7,917 nucleotides of DNA from an uncultured Eubacteriales bacterium (GCA_900320765.1 ONTN01000057.1:1-7917), one strand, 5' to 3'; positions 1 through 7,444 are shown, numbered from the stretch's first letter. Notes: generated by a model from the letters alone, not told the origin. Numbers and translations: made by a program.

Positions 1-3000
1 TACCCTGGGGCGCCTCGGAATCGGCATATTACGCCTTTTCGCACGGCCTCGTCTACCGGTATAAGGCGCACGGCGTATCCGCCCTCGCGCTTAACAGAGA
101 GGTCGAGAACGAGAAGGTTATCTCGCCATATTCAAGCTTTCTCGCCCTCGAATTAGACGGCAGGAGGGCGGTTAAAAATCTGAAAAGGCTCGAGAGCCTC
201 GGCACGGTAGGAAGGTTCGGCTTTTACGAGGCTGCGGACTTTTCCAGCGGAAAAACGGAGATAGTCCGCTCGTATATGGCGCATCACCTCGGAATGAGCA
301 TGACGGCGATAGGAAACGCCCTGACCGGCGGCAGAATGAGAGCCCGCTTTATGCGCGATCCCAGAATGAGAGCGTATTCCGAGCTCATAGAGGAGAGACT
401 TCCGGTCGGCGCTCTTACCCTGAGCCGGGAAAAAATAAAAACGCCGAAAAAGCCGCCGAGAGCAGAGACGGGAGCGTATTCAGAGAGCATCACCGAGCCG
501 GACCCTATAGCGCCGCGCGTTCTCCCTCTCTCAAACGGCAGATATACGGCTCTTGTATCGGAGACGGGGAAATGCCTTTCAAAATACCGCGAGCTCGACG
601 TCTCCCGCTGGGAGCCCGAGCCCGATGGCAGAGGCGGGCTAAGACTGTATCTCAGGACGGAGACAGAGCTTCTGCCGCTAACGCCCGCGCCGGAATACGC
701 TCGGGGAGCGAAGTATTCCGCAGCCTTCTCCTCAGGCTCAGCCGGGCTGAGAGCGGATTTCGGAGATATAAAGACTGACATGGAGATTTTTGTTCCTGAC
801 GGAGAAACGGGAGAGTGCCGGAAAATAAGAATAAGCTCGCAAGACAGGAAACCTCGCGAGATAAGGATAATCGCCTGGCTCGAGCCCTGCCTTCTTCCGA
901 AAAGGGACTTCGACACCCATCCCGCATTCTGGAAGCTCTGCATGGAGGCAAGGCTTGAGGAGGGAGCGCTTCTTATAAGAAGGAGGAAGCGCGGCGATTT
1001 GAAGGAGGCGTGGCTCTCGCTTTCAGCGGACGGAGAGACGCGGTATTTTACGCATATGAAAAGAGGCCTGCCGCCTGAGCGATTCGATTTCAGATCGGCC
1101 TCTCCGGAAAACTGCGCAGGCGCGGAGATAAGGCTAAGGCTTGAAAACGGCGAAGCCGAGCTCACGATAGCTATCGCCGCCGGAGAGAGCGAGAGCGAGG
1201 CTATCCGAGCGGGAAAAGCGATACTGAAAAGCCGCGGCTGCGGGGCAATAGCCCGGCTTGACGCCTCTGCCCTTATGCTCGGGCTCGAGGCAGGAGAGGT
1301 GCGCGAGGCTATGGGGCTTATTACTCCGCTTATGTTCCCTGCGGCCCGACAGCCGAAGAAGACGGCGCATACGCAGCCTGACCTCTGGCGCTTCGGAATA
1401 TCGGGAGACAGGCCGATCATAGCCGCCCTTGTAACGAAACCTGAGGAGGCGCAGAGGCTCATAAGGCTCCACGCCTTTATCTCGGAAAACGGACTTGATT
1501 CAGATCTGGCGCTTCTTCTGACCGACTCCGGAGACTACCTCGGAAGACAGAGAAGGGCGGCTATGGCCGAGCTCAAAAGGCTAGGGAGAGAGGGCGACGG
1601 AAAGGTGCGCCTCATAGACGAGGCGGCGGGCAGGGAGGCGGTACTTGAGCTTGCCGACGTTGTCTACGGGGGGTGGCGGCGTGAAAAGAGTCATCCAATG
1701 TGCTTGAGGACGGAAAAGGAGCCAGTTTTCGCATCCGACGGAACGCTTGCCTGCAAGCTCAGCGGAGACGGCGTTTTCGAGATGGCGATGCGGTCAAAGC
1801 TCCCGCCCTTAAACTGGGTAAACGTGCTGACGAACGGGAGCTTCGGATACCTTGCCTCGGAGTGCGGCGCGGGCCATATGTGGGCGTTAAACGCGAGAGA
1901 GCGCCAGCTTACCCCGTGGGTATCCGACGGGCTTTCGTCGCAGGGGCCGGAGCGGCTCAGCCTTCTGCGCGGCGGCGAGGAGATATCCCTCTTTGCCGAC
2001 GGACGTGAGTGGTCCACACTCGTAAGGCACGGCTTCGGCTGGACCTCGTGGGAGAGGGACATCGACGGGGTAAAGACGAGGGTGACGGCCTTCGTGCCGG
2101 AGGGAAGCCTTTGCCGGGTTATGATAATCGAGCTTCGCGGAGCCTCGGACGGCGACAGGATCAGATACTCATCCCGCCTCAGCCTCGGAAGCGGAGCGAG
2201 ACCGCCGAAAAACACGAGGACGGAGTACGAGAACGGAATGATAGCAGCGGGGCCCTCGCTGAGCTTTATACTTTCCGCCTCGCGTGAGCCCGCGGCCTAT
2301 ACCACGAGCCTTGCGAGCCTTGCTTCGGGAAGACTTGACGGCTCGATGGGCTTCGGCGAGGACGCCTGCGCTGCCGCCGAATATGAGGCCGGAGACGGTA
2401 TCGTTATCGCCGTGGGCTCGGGCGGCTCCGGTGATCTTCGCGCCCTGACGGATAAGAAAACGGCGCTTAATGCACTTGACGCCGTCAAAAACAGGTGGAG
2501 TGAGAGACTCGGGCTTTTCAGCTTTAAAACAGAGGACGGAAGGCTTGAGACCTACGCCTCCTCGTGGGCAAGGTACCAGACCCTCTCGTCAAGGCTTATG
2601 GGCAGGACGGGGGCAAGCCAGCTCGGAGGGGCGTACGGCTTTCGCGACCAGCTCCAGGACGCGGTAAACCTTCTTCTGACTGAGCCGGAGACGGCGGCAA
2701 ACGTGATTAAGCTTGCGGCGGCGCATCAGTATTTGGAGGGTGACGTTATGCATTGGTGGCACCCGTCGCCTGCGGGCGAGAGCGACAAAGGAGTCCGCAC
2801 GCGCTGCTCCGACGATCTTCTTTGGCTGCCGTGGGCTCTTTCCGAGTACGCGCTGAAAACGGGCGAGCTCGCGATATGCAGGCATATCGCACCCTATCTT
2901 TCGTCCCTTCCGCTCGCGGATAATGAGAGAGACAGGTACGAAACGCCGGAAAAATCGGGCGAGGGTACCCTTATCGAGCACGCTAAAAGGGCGGCAGACC

Positions 3001-3947
3001 TCTTTATATCTAGGGGAATCGGGCCTCACGGCCTTCCGCGAATGCTGGGCGGAGACTGGAACGACGGTATGAACGAGGTCGGCGGCGAGAGCGTATGGCT
3101 CGCGTTCTTCGCCTCTGTATCCCTCAGGGGACTTTCGCGCCTTCTCCATCGGCTCGGAGACAGAGAGGGAGCCGGAAGGTACGGAAGAGCGGCGGAGAAG
3201 CTGCTTGCCGCTGGGGAGTCCACGTTTGAGGACGGAAGGTTTTTGAGAGGCTACTACGCGAGCGGGGAAGCCCTCGGGGCCGCAGGCGCGGAGGAGTGCG
3301 AGATAGATTCTATTGCTCAGAGCTTCGCCGTGTTCGCGGGAGCGGACGGGGCAAAATGCGAGAAGGCTCTGAAGACCGCGCTTGAGCTCCTTTACGATGA
3401 GAAGACCCGCATTGTGAAGCTCTTTACCCCGCCGTTCCACGACGGGCAGGCCGAGCCGGGCTATATAAAGAGCTACGCTCCCGGTTTTCGTGAGAACGGC
3501 GGTCAGTATACCCACGCCGCCGTATGGCTTGCAATCGCCCTATTAGAATCAGGTATGGAGGAAAAGGGCTGCGAGCTTCTTTGCGCTCTCCTGCCATCAA
3601 TGAGGGAGACGGAGGAATACTGCCTGGAGCCCTATGTTTTAGCCGGAGACGTTTATTCAAACGAGGCGAACGTGGGACGCGGCGGCTGGAGCTGGTACAC
3701 CGGAGCCGCAGGCTGGTATCACAGGGCGGTAGCCGAGCACCTCCTCGGCCTTAAGCTGAGGGACGGCAGGCTCTATATCGAGCCGCATGTGCCTGATTCC
3801 TTCGGCCCCGTCTCGGTAAAGCTTTTCGACCTTGAAATAGAGATAAGCGGGCGAGAAATAAGGGTGAACGGCTCGGAATACAGCCCCGACGGCTACCGGA
3901 TCATAAAATTTAACAATAATTTAATTTCCAATTTGTCCCTTTCGTAG
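1..3947 (+). CDS. Cyclic beta-1,2-glucan synthase-like protein, C-terminal part (glycoamylase-like + GH94), 5'-truncated by window
   Basis: The frame is open from base 3, well before the first ATG at 276, so this is the last 1314 residues of a larger protein. The start (3-290) has the conserved blocks of the glycoamylase-like/cyclisation domain: PWGxSESAYY (3-32), ISPYSSF (120-140), GRFGFYEAADF (210-242) and SYMAHHLGMSM. From about 1310 it follows the GH94 supersandwich plus (alpha/alpha)6 pattern: LWRFGISGDRPI, WVNVLTNGSFGYLASECGAG, GAYGFRDQLQDA, HWWHP, TRCSDDLLWLPWA, GGDWNDGMNEVGGESVW (3048-3098), RENGGQYTHAAVW and SWYTGAAGWYHRA. An Asp of the DWND motif (3054-3065) is the general acid in GH94 phosphorylases. 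In the NdvB/ChvB family a membrane-bound GT84 domain makes linear beta-1,2-glucan from UDP-glucose, the GH94 part trims chain length by phosphorolysis, and the middle domain cyclises. Family members are about 2800 residues, so the GT84 half should lie to the left; I cannot see it. No frameshift is apparent. The last ~11 residues (NNNLISNLSLS) are AT-rich and probably not family sequence. Confidence 0.88.
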   Translation, partial: PWGASESAYYAFSHGLVYRYKAHGVSALALNREVENEKVISPYSSFLALELDGRRAVKNLKRLESLGTVGRFGFYEAADFSSGKTEIVRSYMAHHLGMSMTAIGNALTGGRMRARFMRDPRMRAYSELIEERLPVGALTLSREKIKTPKKPPRAETGAYSESITEPDPIAPRVLPLSNGRYTALVSETGKCLSKYRELDVSRWEPEPDGRGGLRLYLRTETELLPLTPAPEYARGAKYSAAFSSGSAGLRADFGDIKTDMEIFVPDGETGECRKIRISSQDRKPREIRIIAWLEPCLLPKRDFDTHPAFWKLCMEARLEEGALLIRRRKRGDLKEAWLSLSADGETRYFTHMKRGLPPERFDFRSASPENCAGAEIRLRLENGEAELTIAIAAGESESEAIRAGKAILKSRGCGAIARLDASALMLGLEAGEVREAMGLITPLMFPAARQPKKTAHTQPDLWRFGISGDRPIIAALVTKPEEAQRLIRLHAFISENGLDSDLALLLTDSGDYLGRQRRAAMAELKRLGREGDGKVRLIDEAAGREAVLELADVVYGGWRREKSHPMCLRTEKEPVFASDGTLACKLSGDGVFEMAMRSKLPPLNWVNVLTNGSFGYLASECGAGHMWALNARERQLTPWVSDGLSSQGPERLSLLRGGEEISLFADGREWSTLVRHGFGWTSWERDIDGVKTRVTAFVPEGSLCRVMIIELRGASDGDRIRYSSRLSLGSGARPPKNTRTEYENGMIAAGPSLSFILSASREPAAYTTSLASLASGRLDGSMGFGEDACAAAEYEAGDGIVIAVGSGGSGDLRALTDKKTALNALDAVKNRWSERLGLFSFKTEDGRLETYASSWARYQTLSSRLMGRTGASQLGGAYGFRDQLQDAVNLLLTEPETAANVIKLAAAHQYLEGDVMHWWHPSPAGESDKGVRTRCSDDLLWLPWALSEYALKTGELAICRHIAPYLSSLPLADNERDRYETPEKSGEGTLIEHAKRAADLFISRGIGPHGLPRMLGGDWNDGMNEVGGESVWLAFFASVSLRGLSRLLHRLGDREGAGRYGRAAEKLLAAGESTFEDGRFLRGYYASGEALGAAGAEECEIDSIAQSFAVFAGADGAKCEKALKTALELLYDEKTRIVKLFTPPFHDGQAEPGYIKSYAPGFRENGGQYTHAAVWLAIALLESGMEEKGCELLCALLPSMRETEEYCLEPYVLAGDVYSNEANVGRGGWSWYTGAAGWYHRAVAEHLLGLKLRDGRLYIEPHVPDSFGPVSVKLFDLEIEISGREIRVNGSEYSPDGYRIIKFNNNLISNLSLS

Positions 3948-3953
3948 TATAAT
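3925..3953 (+). promoter_or_regulatory. Candidate sigma-A-type promoter for the M16-lgt operon
   Basis: TATAAT at 3948-3953 matches the -10 consensus exactly. TTTCCA at 3925-3930 matches the -35 consensus (TTGACA) at four of six positions, with a 17-bp spacer. The DNA just upstream (3905-3924) is a run of A and T that could act as an UP element. The island stands out from the GC-rich coding DNA on both sides. The stop codon of the glucan synthase gene (3945-3947) lies inside the spacer, directly against the -10 box. Transcription would start near 3960, leaving a leader of about 20 nt or less before the ribosome binding site and start. TTGTCC at 3933-3938 is only 9 bp from the -10, too close to be the -35. 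The promoter is inferred from sequence only. Confidence 0.6.
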
Positions 3954-3963
3954 ATAAGGAAAC

Positions 3964-3971
3964 GGAGGTGA
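3964..3971 (+). promoter_or_regulatory. Strong Shine-Dalgarno that points to a CUG start at 3978
   Basis: GGAGGTGA is an eight-base match to the anti-Shine-Dalgarno end of 16S rRNA. The only usable in-frame start at normal distance is CTG at 3978 (6-nt spacer). The first ATG of the frame, at 4002, is 30 nt away and has no ribosome binding site of its own. A GTG at 3973 overlaps the spacer too closely and hits TGA after two codons; TTG at 3994 also meets a stop after two codons. This site therefore decides the start of the next gene. Confidence 0.7.
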
Positions 3972-3977
3972 AGTGCC

Positions 3978-5267
3978 CTGATAACAACGACGTTTGATAT
4001 AATGAGAGGAGTCCGGCTCAAATGCGTAAGCACCCGAAAATTCAAAACCGGGGCGATATCGCTCAGCCTTATCTGCCCGCTCGATAAGAAGACCGCGGCG
4101 CTGAACGCCGTGCTGCCCTTCGTTCTCCGCAGGGGCACCGCCTCACATCCCGATATGGTCAGCATAGAGGCTTATCTCGACGAGCTTTACGGGGCGAGGC
4201 TTGAGCCCGTGCTGAGAAAACGGGGCGAGGTCCAATGCGTCGGCTTTTACGCCGACTTTATCGACGGGGCCTTCGTCGGCAGGGGAGCGGGCATCATCGA
4301 GGGAGTGACCGAGCTTCTGGGCGAAATGCTGCTTATGCCGGCAATCTCGGGCGGCAGGCTCCGCCGCGACTACGTGGAGACGGAGAGAGATAATCTTATC
4401 GCCGATATAAAATCCGAGCTCAACGACAAGCGGAGCTACGCTTCACAGAGGCTCCTTGAGAATATGTGCGACAGGGAGAGATACTCCGTTCCGAAGCTCG
4501 GAAGGCTGCGCGAGGCGGAGAAGATAACGGTCGCTACGCTGACAAATCACTACCGCAGCCTTTTAGGCTGCGTTCCGGTCGAGGTGTTCTACTGCGGCTC
4601 GGCAGATCCCGAAAGGGTCGCGAGAGCCGTGAGAGAGGCTCTGTCGGGTCTCCCGAGAAGGGAGCTTATGCCTATTCCGACTACTGAGATAAGGTACGCT
4701 CCGAAGGGTCCCGTTCGCGAGTTTGCCGAGACGATGGACCTTACTCAGGCAAGGCTCAGTATGGGCTACCGCGTGGGCGACGCTATGAGGCGGCCGAACA
4801 GAGCCGCCCTTTCCGTGGCAAACGCCATGCTCGGCGGGGCGCCGACCTCCAAGCTTTTTATGAACGTCCGCGAGAGGCTCGGCCTCTGCTACTACGTTTC
4901 GAGCGGGCTTGACAGCCACAAGGGCGTTCTCCTTATATCCTCCGGGGTAGACGCCGATAAGCTCGGAGAAGCCCGCGCCGAGATCGAAGCTCAGATAGCC
5001 GCGCTCAAGGCCGGGGACTTTGAGGATTGGGAGCTTGAAACGGCGAAAAAGTGCATCGTTACCGCATACCTCTCGGCCTGCGATTCTCAGCCGGCTATCG
5101 AGGCTGCGTACCTTGATCTGGAACTGAGCGGGCTTGAGCTTGGGCCGGAGGATATCGCGGCCCTCTCGGAGGAGGTAAGCCGCGAGGACGTTATGGAGGT
5201 ATTCCGCGGCCTTACGCTCGACAGCGTTTTTACCCTAAGAAACGGGGGCGGCGACGATGTTCAATAA
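3978..5267 (+). CDS. ymfF: M16-family peptidase-like protein without zinc motif (YmfF/'YfmF', EF-P 5-aminopentanol modification-associated type)
   Basis: 429 residues from the CTG, or 421 from ATG 4002. Two M16 (insulinase-like) halves are visible, about 1-200 and 240-421 (ATG numbering). The start MRGVRLKCVSTRKFKT and the block LPFVLRRGT (38-46) are typical of the YmfF group. LPFVL stands where an active enzyme has HxxEH, so this subunit cannot bind the catalytic zinc. The second half keeps the R/Y pair (R290 and Y297/Y298, in NVRERLGLCYYVSS) that holds substrate in M16B enzymes. In split M16 enzymes one subunit carries HxxEH and the other R/Y, so this should be the partner of the downstream gene, which overlaps it by 11 nt. 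In B. subtilis the ymfF/ymfH products are annotated with EF-P 5-aminopentanol modification; the direct role is unclear and I infer it by family only. Start choice: the strong ribosome binding site at 3964-3971 fits CTG 3978, giving MITTTFDI before the ATG-start sequence; standard gene finders would report 4002. It is cytosolic (no signal peptide). Confidence 0.85.
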   Translation: MITTTFDIMRGVRLKCVSTRKFKTGAISLSLICPLDKKTAALNAVLPFVLRRGTASHPDMVSIEAYLDELYGARLEPVLRKRGEVQCVGFYADFIDGAFVGRGAGIIEGVTELLGEMLLMPAISGGRLRRDYVETERDNLIADIKSELNDKRSYASQRLLENMCDRERYSVPKLGRLREAEKITVATLTNHYRSLLGCVPVEVFYCGSADPERVARAVREALSGLPRRELMPIPTTEIRYAPKGPVREFAETMDLTQARLSMGYRVGDAMRRPNRAALSVANAMLGGAPTSKLFMNVRERLGLCYYVSSGLDSHKGVLLISSGVDADKLGEARAEIEAQIAALKAGDFEDWELETAKKCIVTAYLSACDSQPAIEAAYLDLELSGLELGPEDIAALSEEVSREDVMEVFRGLTLDSVFTLRNGGGDDVQ

Positions 5268-6531
5268 ATACGAATACGGAAGGATCGGCGAGCAATGCTG
5301 GCGAGAAAGGCTCGATAACGGGCTCCGCCTCATCGTCGTTCCGAAGAAGGATCATAACCGCAGCCTCGCCTTTCTCGCCGTGCATTACGGTGGGGCGGAC
5401 AGAAGCTTTAAGCAAGGCGGGGAGTGGACGAATACGCCCGCCGGAGTAGCCCACTTCCTCGAGCACAAGGCGTTCGAGCTTGAGGGCGGCGTTGACGCGA
5501 TGACGGTGATGACGAAAAGAGGGGCGAATGTGAACGCGTTCACCTCCTCGGATATGACGGCGTATCACTTCGACTGCGTAACCGGCTTTTATGAGAACCT
5601 TGAGACCCTCGTCGGCTTCGTAACGAATCCGGCGTTTACAAAGGAGAGCGTAGAGCGGGAGAAGGGCATTATCGCCCAGGAGATAAAAATGGGCGAGGAC
5701 GACCCCGACCACGCCGTTTACTACGGGCTTTTGAGGGGGCTTTTCAAAAAGCATCCGATAAGGGAGCCCGTCGTCGGAACGGTAGAGAGTATTTCGGGGA
5801 TAACGGACGAGCTTCTGAGAGCCTGCCACTCCGCTTTTTATGTTCCGGAGAATATGACCCTCGTGACCGTCGGCGATCTCGATCCGATCAGCGTTCGGAA
5901 AGAGGCCGAGAGGCTTTTCCCGCGGGGCTATAAATCCGCGCCGGAGAGAGAGAGAGTCAAAGAGAGGCTCGAGCCCGCGAAAAAGCGGGTGACCGCGAAA
6001 ATGGAGGTTTCAGAGACCATCTTCCTCGCCGGTGCAAAGACGGACGCGCCTCAGAGCGGAGCCGACGGGGTAAGAGCGGAGCTTGTCGCGGCTCTGAGCC
6101 TGAACACCCTCCTTTCCGAGGCTTCTCCGCTCTATTCGGAGCTCTACTCCGAGGGGCTTATAAACGAGACCTTTTCCTATGACTTTGAGAGGTCGAACGG
6201 GATATCCTTCCTCTCCTTCGGAGGCGAGACCGCAAGGCCGGACGAGGTTGCGGAGAGAGTGCTGAAGGAGGCCGCAAGGCTATCTGACAGCGGGATTGAC
6301 GATAAATACTTCGCCCGCAGGAAAAAGGCGGCTATGGGCGACGAGCTCAGAGCCCTGAATTCCTTCGATAACATCGCGTATAATCTGGCGCTCGGCGCCG
6401 CCGGCGGCTACGATTATTTTGAAACAGCTCCTATGCTGAGAGACGTGACGGCGGACGAGGTAAGAGATTTTCTGAAAACATGGCTCACCGCGGATAAGCT
6501 TTCCATCTCGGTGGTCCAAAGAAAGGAGTGA
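5257..6531 (+). CDS. ymfH: M16-family zinc metallopeptidase, active subunit (YmfH/'YfmH', EF-P 5-aminopentanol modification-associated type)
   Basis: 424 residues, two M16 halves. The inverted zinc motif is intact: H66-F-L-E69-H70 (in GVAHFLEHKAFE), with the third ligand most likely E142 in EKGIIAQEIKMGED, seven residues after the conserved E135. RGANVNAFTSSDMTAYHF (88-105) is the usual M16 block after the motif. The second half (PLYSELYSEGLINETFSYDF, 291-310) lacks the R/Y pair that the upstream protein has, so the two probably form one heterodimeric site, as in other split M16B peptidases. The ATG overlaps the end of the upstream gene by 11 nt, with only a weak G-rich site in front (5244-5248), which suggests translational coupling. 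There is no signal peptide, so it should be cytosolic. The link to EF-P modification comes from the B. subtilis family name; the true substrate is not known from the sequence. A (GA)6 run at 5944-5955 encodes ERER and does not break the frame. Confidence 0.88.
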   Translation: MFNKYEYGRIGEQCWRERLDNGLRLIVVPKKDHNRSLAFLAVHYGGADRSFKQGGEWTNTPAGVAHFLEHKAFELEGGVDAMTVMTKRGANVNAFTSSDMTAYHFDCVTGFYENLETLVGFVTNPAFTKESVEREKGIIAQEIKMGEDDPDHAVYYGLLRGLFKKHPIREPVVGTVESISGITDELLRACHSAFYVPENMTLVTVGDLDPISVRKEAERLFPRGYKSAPERERVKERLEPAKKRVTAKMEVSETIFLAGAKTDAPQSGADGVRAELVAALSLNTLLSEASPLYSELYSEGLINETFSYDFERSNGISFLSFGGETARPDEVAERVLKEAARLSDSGIDDKYFARRKKAAMGDELRALNSFDNIAYNLALGAAGGYDYFETAPMLRDVTADEVRDFLKTWLTADKLSISVVQRKE

Positions 6532-6538
6532 GGTCCCT

Positions 6539-7420
6539 ATGGCTGACGGTACAATATCGTTCCCGATGTTCGGGGATTTCTCAATAAACCCGGCGTCGTC
6601 GTTCAAGGTCGGCCCGCTTACCGTACATTGGTACGGGGTCATAATCGCGGTCGGCTTCTTCCTCGCCGTTCTGTACTGCGCGAAGAGATCAAAAGAGTTC
6701 GGCCTTAAGGAGGATAATATCTACGACGCGGTGATCATCGGGCTTCCGGTATCGCTCATCTTCGCGAGGCTCTATTATATCATTTTCTATCCGGAGCTTT
6801 TCAAGGACGCGAGCTTTATTGACTATATCGCCATTTGGAACGGCGGCATCGCCATATACGGCGGAGTGATAGGCGCGTTTTTAACGGTTATCGTCTATTC
6901 AAGGATAAAAAAGTTCAAGCCCCTCGCGCTTCTCGATTTAGTCTCGATCGGCTTTCTGATCGGTCAGTTTATCGGCCGCTGGGGCAACTTTATGAACAGG
7001 GAGGCTTACGGCTACGAGACGAGCCTGCCCTGGCGTATGGGCCTTACATACGGGGGAGTGACGACCTACGTTCATCCCACGTTCCTGTATGAGTCCCTGT
7101 GGAATTTTGCGGGCTTCATTCTTCTGCACTTCCTTTCAAAGAAGCGGAAATACGACGGCGAGGTGCTTTTGATGTACCTTGCGTGGTACGGGCTCGGGAG
7201 GGCGGTAATAGAGGGGCTGAGGACTGACAGCCTCTATATCCCGGACACCGGGATAAGGGTCAGCCAGCTTTTGGCCGCCGTAACCTGCCTTGTCGCCGTC
7301 GTTCTTTTGGTAATCAACAGAACCGTAAGAAAGCACGATCCCAAGGATATGCTTTGTAATAAAGCGCCGGAGGAATCCGGCAAGGAACAAAAGCCGGAAG
7401 AACCCGGCGATGCGGAATAA
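6539..7420 (+). CDS. lgt: Prolipoprotein diacylglyceryl transferase Lgt
   Basis: 293-residue polytopic membrane protein that moves diacylglycerol from phosphatidylglycerol to the lipobox Cys of prolipoproteins, the first step of lipoprotein maturation. The Lgt signature is clear: GRWGNFMNREAYG at 146-158, with R147, N150 and E155. Other family blocks are VHWYGV (29-34), NGGIAIYGGVIG (101-112), HPTFLYES (179-186) and GLGRAVIEGLRTDSLY (218-233, R221, E225, R228). About seven hydrophobic segments are seen, for example 32-48, 64-83, 103-120, 187-199 and 243-260. The position of E. coli His103 (HGG) is Tyr107 here. The charged tail after 262 (KHDPKD...PEE...PEEPGDAE) is variable and lies beyond the last membrane segment. 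The ATG is 7 nt after the upstream stop; its ribosome binding site (AAAGGAG, 6522-6528) sits in the last codons of ymfH, so the genes are probably co-transcribed. Confidence 0.96.
   Translation: MADGTISFPMFGDFSINPASSFKVGPLTVHWYGVIIAVGFFLAVLYCAKRSKEFGLKEDNIYDAVIIGLPVSLIFARLYYIIFYPELFKDASFIDYIAIWNGGIAIYGGVIGAFLTVIVYSRIKKFKPLALLDLVSIGFLIGQFIGRWGNFMNREAYGYETSLPWRMGLTYGGVTTYVHPTFLYESLWNFAGFILLHFLSKKRKYDGEVLLMYLAWYGLGRAVIEGLRTDSLYIPDTGIRVSQLLAAVTCLVAVVLLVINRTVRKHDPKDMLCNKAPEESGKEQKPEEPGDAE
7366..7381 (+). other. Perfect hairpin with GNRA-type loop in the last codons of lgt
   Basis: GCCGGA (7366-7371) pairs perfectly with TCCGGC (7376-7381) around a GGAA loop, which is of the GNRA class. It lies in the lgt reading frame (PEESG region), about 40 nt before the stop. 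No T-run follows, so it is not an intrinsic terminator. It could be chance from GC-rich Pro-Glu-Glu codons, or an RNA element at the lgt/next gene boundary. Confidence 0.4.
7393..7408 (+). other. Second hairpin, tandem to the first, in the lgt tail
   Basis: GCCGG (7393-7397) pairs with CCGGC (7404-7408) around a six-base loop. It is 11 nt after the first hairpin and encodes a second PEE unit (KPEEPG). All four stem arms are near-copies of GCCGG/CCGGC, so alternative pairings between the two hairpins are possible. No T-tract follows. Confidence 0.35.
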
Positions 7421-7444
7421 ATAATACAATGGAGGTATAATAAA

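Noticed and set aside
284..1462. Long minus-strand open frame (392 codons) inside the glucan synthase gene
   Set aside because: The plus-strand protein over the same bases has clear family motifs. The minus frame is rich in Ser, Arg and Pro and has no recognisable domain; GC-rich DNA with this codon use leaves few stops on the opposite strand.
1668..1673. Run of six G as a possible frameshift site in the glucan synthase gene
   Set aside because: The reading frame continues with family motifs on both sides, so no shift is seen.
2589..3515. Minus-strand open frame of 308 codons opposite the GH94 catalytic region
   Set aside because: It overlaps the most conserved part of the plus-strand enzyme, including DWND, and shows no motif of its own.
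3905..3929. AT-rich imperfect inverted repeat as a terminator after the glucan synthase gene
   Set aside because: The stem is only about five A/T pairs with no G/C and no proper T-tract after it; it is better read as part of the promoter's AT-rich upstream region.
5230..5829. Minus-strand open frame of 199 codons opposite the zinc motif of the active M16 gene
   Set aside because: The opposite strand carries HxxEH and other M16 blocks; this is a shadow frame.
5944..5955. (GA)6 run as a possible phase-variation tract
   Set aside because: Six dinucleotide units in the middle of an intact gene are short, and purine-rich Glu/Arg codons give such runs often here.
7425..7441. TACAAT (7425-7430) and TATAAT (7436-7441) as a separate promoter for the last gene
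   Set aside because: The second box touches the ATG at 7445 and overlaps the ribosome binding site spacer; neither has a credible -35 at 16-18 bp in the GC-rich lgt tail. Co-transcription with lgt is simpler.
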